This document shows, piece after piece, positions 1 through 5,901 of a stretch of 6,879 bases of DNA. The DNA is taken from assembly GCA_034664395.1 (NCBI GenBank), contig JAXDHQ010000129.1, positions 1 through 6,879 of the forward strand, in the 5' to 3' direction. Within the stretch, counting starts at the first letter, position 1; each line of letters begins with the position of its first letter. The stretch is from JAOPZW01 sp034664395. GTDB lineage: Bacteria; Actinomycetota; Thermoleophilia; Solirubrobacterales; Solirubrobacteraceae. Under the pieces are notes generated by a model, which made no database searches, was not told the origin of the DNA, and saw only the letters and a list, made by a program, of their open reading frames with translations. Position numbers and translations under genes: made by a program.

Positions 1-75
1 AGGCTGCGCAGAGTCGTGACGATCGGAGGCTGCCCCGTCGCGAACCGCCTCTCGCGCAGGGGTGCGTGTCGAAAA

Positions 76-94
76 TGTCACCTGGGAGGTGACA
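76..94. repeat. Perfect 8-bp inverted repeat (operator-like palindrome)
   Basis: The arms TGTCACCT (76-83) and AGGTGACA (87-94) are exact reverse complements separated by GGG. Short A/T-rich runs flank both sides (AAAA before, AAATT after), so this patch is noticeably less GC-rich than its surroundings. The size and symmetry suit a dimeric DNA-binding protein. The arms also start with TG and end with CA, as many insertion-sequence ends do, so a mobile-element remnant is possible. No T-run follows, so a classical terminator is unlikely. Confidence 0.85.
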
Positions 95-114
95 AATTCG
101 CCGAGCACGCTCTC

Positions 115-165
115 CGGAGGACGATCGCCCGCGGAGGACGATCGCCCGCGGAGGACGATCGCCCG
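115..165. repeat. Three perfect tandem copies of a 17-bp unit
   Basis: The unit CGGAGGACGATCGCCCG occurs three times without mismatch at 115-131, 132-148 and 149-165. Each copy has the self-complementary core CGATCG (122-127, 139-144, 156-161), so the cores are 17 bp apart. A further GACGATCG lies at 18-25, 102 bp (six unit lengths) before the first array copy. The array may be a simple tandem duplication or a set of iterated protein-binding sites. The nearest plausible promoters are more than 500 bp away, so any regulatory role inside this window is uncertain. Confidence 0.95.
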
Positions 166-292
166 CGCCCCGCGGCGCCCCCCGAGCTCGCTTCCCTCGA
201 TGCCGAACGCCGCGCAGCGCCGCGAGGGCGAGGCGGAGATCGAACGCGACGACATCACACACCGCACCGCGCGCCGGTCTTAAGCTCAGCGC

Positions 293-348
293 CGGCCACG
301 GCCCCGGCCCCCGGGAGAGGCGTCCCGGGAGACCGGGGCGCGTGGCCG
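293..348. repeat. Large two-part hairpin
   Basis: The outer arms 293-307 and 333-348 pair over 15 bp with a single bulged G at 340 (CGGCCACG with CGTGGCCG, then GCCCCGG with CCGGGGC). Inside them a second stem pairs CCCGGGA (310-316) with TCCCGGG (323-329) across a six-base loop. The whole forms a very stable GC-rich stem in either strand's RNA. No T-run follows on either side. GC-rich actinobacteria often lack such runs at terminators, so an intrinsic terminator is one reading and a structured RNA element another. Confidence 0.8.
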
Positions 349-363
349 CCGATGCGAGGAGGA

Positions 364-393
364 GGTCGGGTCGCCCCCCCGGATGACCCGACC
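364..393 (-). terminator. Possible terminator hairpin after the minus-strand small gene
   Basis: GGTCGGGTC (364-372) and GACCCGACC (385-393) are perfect 9-bp complementary arms with a 12-base loop. The hairpin lies about 100 bases past the stop codon of the proposed minus-strand small gene at 490-714 and could end its transcript. There is no U-tract, so the terminator assignment is inferred from position and stability only. The strand is assigned on that assumption. Confidence 0.35.
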
Positions 394-402
394 GACCGCA
401 CC

Positions 403-420
403 AGGCCCCCCGGGCGGCCT
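403..420. repeat. 18-bp near-palindrome
   Basis: The sequence is self-complementary around its centre except for one mismatched pair: AGGCC (403-407) pairs with GGCCT (416-420), and CCC (409-411) with GGG (412-414). It continues the row of symmetric elements that begins at 293. As RNA it would have no room for a loop at the centre, so a DNA-binding site is as likely as a hairpin. Confidence 0.7.
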
Positions 421-489
421 ACCTCGCTCCTGTCATCGCCGCTGGACCGTCGAGGCTCGCGCCCCGGCGATGAAGTCGTCGGATGGTTG

Positions 490-714
490 CTAGGGCGACC
501 GCGCCGTGCCCCACGTCTGCGGCGGAGTCCACATCCGCCACGGGTCGCCGGTGTCGCGGCCATCGTCGGCGGCATCCGTGCCGCTCGCGTCGGAGGCCTC
601 GCCACGACCGGTCGCGACCGCGCCCTGAGCGTCCGTGCCGGACCCGGCTGCCTCGCGACGCTCGTTCGCGAGGAGGACGAGAAGCAGGCGGCGGGCATGT
701 TCGCGGCTGGTCAT
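490..714 (-). CDS. Possible small protein with Trp-rich C-terminus (74 aa), function unknown
   Basis: I do not recognise this protein. The case for a gene is a GGAGG ribosome binding site (721-725 on the opposite strand) exactly six bases before an ATG, an intact 74-codon frame, and mostly G/C third positions. An in-frame ATG further upstream (ending at 786) lacks such a site, so I prefer the inner start. The product has a basic, leucine-rich N-terminus (MTSREHARRLLLVLLANERR). A low-complexity Gly/Ala/Asp/Thr middle follows (about residues 22-57), then a distinct end with Trp at 59, 62 and 68. There is no clear signal peptide or membrane segment; the Leu run is too short. It is divergent from the ATPase operon. 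The open frame could still be chance in GC-rich DNA, and other frames across the same bases are also open. Confidence 0.35.
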   Translation of the reverse strand: MTSREHARRLLLVLLANERREAAGSGTDAQGAVATGRGEASDASGTDAADDGRDTGDPWRMWTPPQTWGTARSP

Positions 715-720
715 CTGAAG

Positions 721-725
721 CCTCC
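721..725 (-). promoter_or_regulatory. Ribosome binding site of the small minus-strand gene
   Basis: CCTCC on the plus strand reads GGAGG on the minus strand, six bases before the ATG at 714-712. This is the best Shine-Dalgarno match in the left part of the window. It is the main reason to take the small gene seriously and to prefer the inner ATG. Confidence 0.45.
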
Positions 726-802
726 AGGATGGATCTGGACCGGAGGCGTAACGCGCGGGCGAACGATGTTCACTCGCCTCTGACAAGCGCGGGTTGGCGC
801 CA

Positions 803-832
803 TTGCGCTCGGGCGCACCGCGCAGTTACGGT
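803..832 (+). promoter_or_regulatory. Candidate sigma-70-type promoter for a leaderless transcript
   Basis: A -35-like TTGCGC (803-808) and a -10 hexamer TACGGT (827-832, matching TAnnnT) are separated by 18 bases. Counting from the -10 places the expected first transcribed base at about 839, which is the G of the GTG start of the ATPase gene. Leaderless mRNAs that begin with ATG or GTG are common in actinobacteria, and no good Shine-Dalgarno sequence precedes this GTG. The -35 matches the consensus weakly (three of six). Confidence 0.45.
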
Positions 833-838
833 GGACGC

Positions 839-3800
839 GTGCACGACGCCGACGTAGGGGGGCTGGCGGTCGCGGGCGAAGCGGCGCCGCCAGGGCGCAT
901 CGGACGTCCGCTGGTGGGACGCGAACGGGAGCTGGAGGAGCTCGAGGCGATCCTCGCGAGCGTCGCCGCCGGACGTGGCGCCACGTGCCTGATCACGGGC
1001 GAGCCGGGCATCGGCAAGACCTCGCTGGCCGGCGCCTTCGCCGAGAGCGCCGCCGGTCGCGCCGACGGGGAGGCGCTCGTGCTGTGGGGCTCGTGCTGGC
1101 CGCGCGGAGCCGCTCCGGCCTACTGGCCGTGGACGCAGGCGCTGCGCCAGCTCGTCCAGGCGCGCACGGCCGAGTCGCTGGGCGCGGCCGCCGACGCCGC
1201 GCAGATCGCCCGCGTCCTGCCCGAGCTGCGCGGGCCCGACGACCCCGAGCCCGAGCCGGGCGCCGCGGCGGCGGCCGACGCCGCCGAGGCGTCGCGCTTC
1301 GTGCTCTTCGACGCCATCGCCCGCGTGCTCGGCGCGGCGGCCCGTGGGCAGCCGCTGGTGATCGTGCTCGACGACCTGCACGACGCCGACGCGCCGTCGA
1401 TCGCGCTCGTGGAGTTCGTCGCCCGCACGCTCGCGGCCGGGCGCGTGCTGCTGCTCGCCACCGCGCGCGAGCACGAGGCCGCGCTGCGCGACGACCTCGC
1501 CACGCCGCTGACGCGCATCGGGCCGCAGACCCACCACCTGCCGCTGCGCGGGCTGGGCCGCGAGGCGGTCGCGGCCATGGTGCGCCAGCGCGGCCAGGGC
1601 GCCGCCGGCACGCGCCTTGCGGCGGCGCTGCACGAGCGCACCAACGGCAACCCCTTCTTCATCGACGGGCTGCTGGCGCTGGCCGACGCGGGCGACGGCG
1701 GCGAGTTGACCGTCGAGCCGGGGCTGCCCAGCGGCGTGCGCGACGCCATCCGCCGGCGCCTGGCCCCGCTGTCCGCGGAGTCGCGCGAGGCGCTGGGCGC
1801 CGCCGCCGTCATCGGCATGGAGCCCGCGCTCGCCACGCTGGCGCTCGCCACCGAGATGAGCCCGGCCGCCGCGCTCGCCCTCCTGGAGGAGCCCCGGGCG
1901 CTGGGGCTCGTCGAGGAGCTGCGCCAGGCGCCCGAGCCGAGCTTCCGCTTCATCCACGCGCTCGTGCGCGAGACGATCTACGAGGACCTCCCCGCCGTCG
2001 ACCGCGCCGAGCGCCACCGCGCCGTGGCGCAGGCGGTGGAGCGCCGCAGCGCCGGCGCCGCGACGCCGCCCCTGGCCGAGATCGCCCACCACTACGCGCT
2101 CGCGGTGCCCGTGGTGGGCTCCGAGCCGGCGCGCGACTACGCCGCCCGCGCCGCCGAGCAGGCGATGGCGCTCTCCGCCTGGGAGACGGCCGCCGGCCAC
2201 CTCGAGGTCGCGCTGCGCATGCACGACCTCCTCGACCCCGACGACGAGCGCCGCTGCGACCTGCTGCTCGCGCTCGGGCGCGCGCGCACGCGCGGCGGCG
2301 ACCTGCAGGCCGCCCACGGCACGCTGATCGAGACGATCGCGCTCGCCCGGCGCCTGCCGGCGGTCCGGCGCCTGGCGCTGGCGGCGATCGAGCTCGGCGC
2401 CGTCGGCCTGCCGCCCGGCGACGTCGACGAGGAGATCGTGGGCGTGCTCGAGGACGCGCTCGAGCGCCTCGACGAGCGCCCGACCGTGCTGCGCGGACGC
2501 GTGCTCGCGCGCCTGGCGGTCCAGCTCTACTGGGCCGCGACGGCCGACCGGCGCGAGGCCGTGGTCGCCGAGGCGCGCGCCATCGTGGCGGACGTCGAGG
2601 AGCCGGCGTCGGCGCTGGACATCCTCGCCCAGCTCCACCTCGCCACCAGCCAGCCCGAGACGCCCGAGCGCCTGGCCGCGCTCGACCGTCTCCTGGGGCT
2701 CGCCGCGCAGGTCGGCGACCCCGAGGCCGAGTCCCAGCTCCGCATCTGGCGGGTCGCCGCCTTCGTGCAGAGCGGCGACCTGCGCGCGGCCGCGGCCGAC
2801 GTCGAGGCGTTCGCGCGCCTCAGCGAGCGGATGGCCCAGCCGCGGTGGGAGTGGTACGTGCCGCTGCTGCGCGGCGTCTTCGCGCTCATCGAGGGCCGCC
2901 TGCAGGACGCCGAGCGCCTGCGCAACGAGGCGGGCGAGATCGGGCTGGCCGTGCACGGCTCGATGGCGCCGCTGCTGCTCGGGGCGATGCTGGTCGCCAC
3001 GCGCTGGACCGAACGCCAGCTCGGCGACGTGGTCGAGCCCGTGACCGCGCTGGCCGACGCCCACCCGTCCCAGCCGGCGTGGCGCTGCGTGCGCGTGGCC
3101 GCGCTCGTCGACGCCGGCCGCGACGCCGAGGCCCGCGCCGAGCTCGAGAGCCTCGTGACCGCCGACGGCCTGAACCTGCGCTTCGACACGACGTGGCTGT
3201 CGTCGTGCGCGCTGCTCGCCGACGCCGTCGCACGGCTGGGCGACGCCGACGCCAGCCGCGCGCTGTACCACGCGCTCGAGCCCCACGCCGACCTGAACGC
3301 GATGCTGCCCAGCGGCGCCTTCCTCGGCCCGGTCCGCCGCCACCTCGGCGTGCTCGCCACGGCGATGGGCAAGCCCGATCTCGCGCTCGAGCACCTCGCG
3401 GCGGCGCGGGTGCTGGCCGAGCGCAGCCGCATGCGGGCGATGCAGGCCTGGATCGGGCTCGATGAGGCGCAGGCGCTCGTCGCCCGCGGCGCCGACGGCG
3501 ACCTCGCGCGCGCCCGCGCCGCGCTGGAGGCCGGACGCGACCTGGCCGGCGAACTGGAGATGGCGACCGTCGTCGCCCGCGCCGAGGAGGCCCTCGCGGC
3601 CCTGGCCCCCACGCCCGCCGAGCCCGCGCCGTCCGCGCTCTCCACCGCGGCCATGGGCCTGCTGCGCCGCGACGGCGACACGTGGACGGTGGCCGTGGGC
3701 GAGCGGCGCACGTCGGTGCGCCACAGCAAGGGCCTGGAGCAGCTCGCCGTGCTGCTCGAGCGCCCCGGCGTCGAGGTCCACGCCATCGACCTCGTCCACG

Positions 3801-4243
3801 GCGGGACGGCCGAGCGCGGCGCCGGCGACGCCGGGGGCGAGCTCAGCGTCCGCGCCGCGCCCGCCGCGGACCTCGGTCCCGCGCTCGACGCCGCCGCCAA
3901 GGCCGCCTACCGCGAGCGCGTGGAGGAGCTGCGGGCCGACATCGAGGAGGCCGAGGCGTTCAACGACCCCGAGCGCGCGTCGCGGGCGCGGGAGGAGCTC
4001 GACTTCATCGGCGCCGAGCTCGGGCGCGCCGTCGGCCTGGGCGGGCGCGATCGCCGCCAGGGCTCCGACGCCGAGCGCGCCCGCGTGAACGTCACGCGCT
4101 CGATCCGCTCGGTGCTCAAGCGGATCGCCGACCGCGACGCCGTGCTCGCCCAGGAGCTCATCGCCACCGTGCGCACCGGAACCTTCTGCGTCTACGAGCC
4201 CGATCCGCGGCGTCCGCTGACCTGGCGCGTGGAGCCGCGGTGA
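839..4243 (+). CDS. Large STAND/AAA-type ATPase regulator with helical repeats and a winged-helix-like C-terminal domain
   Basis: This is a 1134-residue signal-transducing NTPase of the MalT/LAL type of architecture, probably a cytoplasmic regulator. Near the N-terminus is LVGRERELE (25-33), then a Walker A motif GEPGIGKTS (54-62) and a Walker B motif LVIVLDDLH (173-181). Next come a sensor-like TARE (208-211) and the family's GNPFF motif (270-274). From about residue 415 to 930 the protein is Ala/Leu-rich and helical, like TPR-type repeats. The last ~195 residues (939-1134) are a conserved block seen in many actinobacterial and Chloroflexi ATPases. There is no LuxR helix-turn-helix. The block instead looks like a winged helix interrupted by a charged helical hairpin (about 1024-1064). 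GTG at 839 is chosen because a promoter would start transcription there; an in-frame TTG at 794 would add 15 residues but lacks a binding site. Its stop overlaps the next gene. The regulatory role is inferred. Confidence 0.88.
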   Translation: MHDADVGGLAVAGEAAPPGRIGRPLVGRERELEELEAILASVAAGRGATCLITGEPGIGKTSLAGAFAESAAGRADGEALVLWGSCWPRGAAPAYWPWTQALRQLVQARTAESLGAAADAAQIARVLPELRGPDDPEPEPGAAAAADAAEASRFVLFDAIARVLGAAARGQPLVIVLDDLHDADAPSIALVEFVARTLAAGRVLLLATAREHEAALRDDLATPLTRIGPQTHHLPLRGLGREAVAAMVRQRGQGAAGTRLAAALHERTNGNPFFIDGLLALADAGDGGELTVEPGLPSGVRDAIRRRLAPLSAESREALGAAAVIGMEPALATLALATEMSPAAALALLEEPRALGLVEELRQAPEPSFRFIHALVRETIYEDLPAVDRAERHRAVAQAVERRSAGAATPPLAEIAHHYALAVPVVGSEPARDYAARAAEQAMALSAWETAAGHLEVALRMHDLLDPDDERRCDLLLALGRARTRGGDLQAAHGTLIETIALARRLPAVRRLALAAIELGAVGLPPGDVDEEIVGVLEDALERLDERPTVLRGRVLARLAVQLYWAATADRREAVVAEARAIVADVEEPASALDILAQLHLATSQPETPERLAALDRLLGLAAQVGDPEAESQLRIWRVAAFVQSGDLRAAAADVEAFARLSERMAQPRWEWYVPLLRGVFALIEGRLQDAERLRNEAGEIGLAVHGSMAPLLLGAMLVATRWTERQLGDVVEPVTALADAHPSQPAWRCVRVAALVDAGRDAEARAELESLVTADGLNLRFDTTWLSSCALLADAVARLGDADASRALYHALEPHADLNAMLPSGAFLGPVRRHLGVLATAMGKPDLALEHLAAARVLAERSRMRAMQAWIGLDEAQALVARGADGDLARARAALEAGRDLAGELEMATVVARAEEALAALAPTPAEPAPSALSTAAMGLLRRDGDTWTVAVGERRTSVRHSKGLEQLAVLLERPGVEVHAIDLVHGGTAERGAGDAGGELSVRAAPAADLGPALDAAAKAAYRERVEELRADIEEAEAFNDPERASRAREELDFIGAELGRAVGLGGRDRRQGSDAERARVNVTRSIRSVLKRIADRDAVLAQELIATVRTGTFCVYEPDPRRPLTWRVEPR
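4231..4234 (+). promoter_or_regulatory. Ribosome binding site for the GMC oxidoreductase
   Basis: GGAG ends five bases before the GTG at 4240, inside the last codons of the ATPase gene. It fixes the start of the oxidoreductase just before its Rossmann motif. Together with the GTGA overlap it suggests translational coupling. Confidence 0.55.
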
Positions 4244-5901
4244 GCCAGTACGACGCGGTCGTCATCGGATCGGGCTTCGGGGGATCGGTCACCGCGCACC
4301 GGCTGGCGCGCAAGGGCTGGCGCGTGCTCGTCCTCGAGCGCGGACGCCCCTATCCGCCGGGTTCCTTCCCGCGCACGCCGCGTGCCGTCGGCCAGGGCTT
4401 CTGGGACCCGCCGACCGGCCGTTACGGGATGTTCGACGTGTGGTCGTTCACCGGCGTCAACGCGGTGGTCGCCAGCGGGCTCGGCGGCGGGTCGCTGATC
4501 TACGCCAACGTCCTGCTGCCCAAGCCACCGGAGACGTTCGTCCACGACGAGCACGAGGCGTGGCCGCTGCGCCGCGAGGACCTCGACCCCCACTACGACG
4601 CCGTCGGCGCGGTCCTGACGCCGGTCCCCTACCCGCCCGAGCACGTCGCCACGACGCCCAAGACGATGGCGATGCGCGAGGCCGCCGCGGCGCTCCGGCG
4701 CGAGTGGGAGTCCTCGCCACTGGCGATCACCTTCGCCGCGCCCGGCCAGCCGCCGCGCCTCGGCGACCCGCTGCCCGAGGACCCCGACAACATCCACCGC
4801 ATGCGGCGCTTCGCCTGCCGCCTGTGCGGCGAGTGCGACCTCGGCTGCAACTTCGGCTCCAAGAACACGCTCGACCACACCTACCTCAGCCGCGCCGCCG
4901 CCGACGGCGCCGAGATCCGCACGCTGTGCGAGGCGACGGAGCTGGCTCGCGACGGCGACGAGTGGCGGGTCACCTACCGCCAGCACCTCGCCGCGCGCGA
5001 CGGCGTCGATCCGCGGCTGCTCGACCCCGAGGAGGAGGCGCAGCGCACGGTCACGACCCGCCACGTCGTCGTGTCCGCCGGCACGGTCGGCACCAACCAC
5101 TTGCTGCTGAGCAACCGGGCGTCGCTCGGGCGTCTCCCGCGCCTGGGCGAGCGGTTCTCGACCAACGGCGACCTGCTGACGTTCGCGTGGAGGACGCGCG
5201 AGCGCGACCCGGACGCGACCGGCCAGCGCCCGTGGCGCTTCCTCGACATGGCGCGCGGCCCGGTCATCACCGGGAGCATCCGCTGGGACGACGCCGACTC
5301 GCCGACCGGGCGCATGTTCCAGGTGCAGGACGCCGGCGTCCCGGCGCTGGGCCAGTGGCTGTTCCACGCGTTCGAGGTGCCCGAGGACGTCTGGAAGGCG
5401 CGCCGCGAGGTCGTGCGCCGGGTGTGGGACCGGCTGCGGGGCCGGCGCGACACGCGCATCGGCGGCGAGCTGGGCGGCCTGTTCGGCCCGGGCTACGCGT
5501 CCGGCGCGATGCTGCCGCTGCTGGGGATGGGCCGCGACCTGCCCGGCGGCACCTTCAGCCTGCAGGGCGACGAGCTCGAGCTGAGCTGGAGCGAGGCCGA
5601 GTCGCAGGCGCAGTTCGACGCGATCGCCGACGAGTCCCAGCGGATCGCGAGCGAGCTCGGGGGCGAGTTCCGCGACGTCCCCGCGGCCCACGTCATCACC
5701 GTCCACGCCCTGGGCGGGTGCGCGATGGCGAGCGATCCCGGCGCCGGCGTCGTCGACACCTGGGGCCGGGTCTTCGGCCATCCGGGCCTGCACGTCGCCG
5801 ACGGCTCGGTCATGCCGGGCCCGGTGGGCCCGAACCCGAGCCTGACCATCGCCGCGCTCGCCGATCGCTTCGCCGACAAGATGATCGAGGAGGGACCGTG
5901 A
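4240..5901 (+). CDS. GMC-family FAD-dependent oxidoreductase (ChoD/cholesterol-oxidase-like)
   Basis: This 553-residue flavoprotein is expected to oxidise an alcohol group on a hydrophobic substrate using FAD. The N-terminal dinucleotide-binding fold has GSGFGG (10-15) and an acidic residue at the end of strand two (VLERG, E33). A GMC-like stretch ASGLGGGSLIYAN follows at 78-90. The C-terminal half carries HALGGCA (489-495) and NPSLTIAAL (532-540). By family analogy H489 and N532 are the active-site His and Asn. Cysteines 193, 196, 199 and 203 form CxxCxxCxxxC, followed by GSKNTLD, as in ChoD-like members; a metal or cluster there is unproven. There is no signal peptide, so it is probably cytoplasmic. 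The start overlaps the ATPase stop by GTGA and the stop overlaps the hydrolase start the same way. Substrate unknown; cholesterol itself is only one possibility. Confidence 0.92.
   Translation: MSQYDAVVIGSGFGGSVTAHRLARKGWRVLVLERGRPYPPGSFPRTPRAVGQGFWDPPTGRYGMFDVWSFTGVNAVVASGLGGGSLIYANVLLPKPPETFVHDEHEAWPLRREDLDPHYDAVGAVLTPVPYPPEHVATTPKTMAMREAAAALRREWESSPLAITFAAPGQPPRLGDPLPEDPDNIHRMRRFACRLCGECDLGCNFGSKNTLDHTYLSRAAADGAEIRTLCEATELARDGDEWRVTYRQHLAARDGVDPRLLDPEEEAQRTVTTRHVVVSAGTVGTNHLLLSNRASLGRLPRLGERFSTNGDLLTFAWRTRERDPDATGQRPWRFLDMARGPVITGSIRWDDADSPTGRMFQVQDAGVPALGQWLFHAFEVPEDVWKARREVVRRVWDRLRGRRDTRIGGELGGLFGPGYASGAMLPLLGMGRDLPGGTFSLQGDELELSWSEAESQAQFDAIADESQRIASELGGEFRDVPAAHVITVHALGGCAMASDPGAGVVDTWGRVFGHPGLHVADGSVMPGPVGPNPSLTIAALADRFADKMIEEGP
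5888..5893 (+). promoter_or_regulatory. Ribosome binding site for the alpha/beta hydrolase
   Basis: AGGAGG lies within the final codons of the oxidoreductase, four bases before the GTG at 5898. The strong match at a slightly short distance supports that GTG over the in-frame ATG at 5925. It also fits coupled translation through the GTGA overlap. Confidence 0.6.

Larger units (their letters stand above)
1..489. other. Non-coding, repeat-rich left flank
   Basis: I see no supportable gene here. Open frames across this stretch translate to low-complexity Arg/Pro/Gly/Ala sequence with no recognisable motif, which is what very GC-rich DNA gives by chance. What it does hold is structure: an AT-richer patch with a 19-bp palindrome (76-94), three head-to-tail 17-bp repeats (115-165), and three successive inverted repeats (293-348, 364-393, 403-420). 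No tRNA, rRNA or transposase fragment was recognised. The stretch could be a regulatory or terminator region, or decayed mobile DNA. The sequence alone does not decide. Confidence 0.6.

Noticed and set aside
76..94. Abutted insertion-sequence ends forming a circle junction
   Set aside because: The TG and CA dinucleotides are on the outside of the palindrome, the opposite of what an end-to-end junction would show.
76..165. A CRISPR array suggested by the nearby repeats
   Set aside because: The 17-bp units are directly adjacent with no spacers, and the palindrome is a single copy.
16..783. A 255-codon plus-strand frame through the left flank
   Set aside because: It runs through the tandem repeats and hairpins, has low-complexity composition, no recognisable domain and no good ribosome binding site.
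794..838. TTG at 794 as the start of the ATPase
   Set aside because: It has no ribosome binding site, and the predicted promoter elements (803-832) would lie within the coding sequence. The GTG at 839 fits the expected transcript start.
985..3465. An 826-codon plus-strand frame overlapping the ATPase gene
   Set aside because: The product is almost entirely Arg/Ala/Gly/Pro, a shifted-frame shadow of the real gene.
770..3799. A 1009-codon open frame on the minus strand antisense to the ATPase gene
   Set aside because: It is an artefact of extreme GC content. The translation is low-complexity Arg/Gly/Ala/His/Gln with no motif, while the plus strand has clear Walker motifs and family blocks.
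4192..5793. A 533-codon minus-strand frame antisense to the oxidoreductase
   Set aside because: It has no motifs and biased composition, and the opposite strand encodes an unmistakable GMC oxidoreductase.
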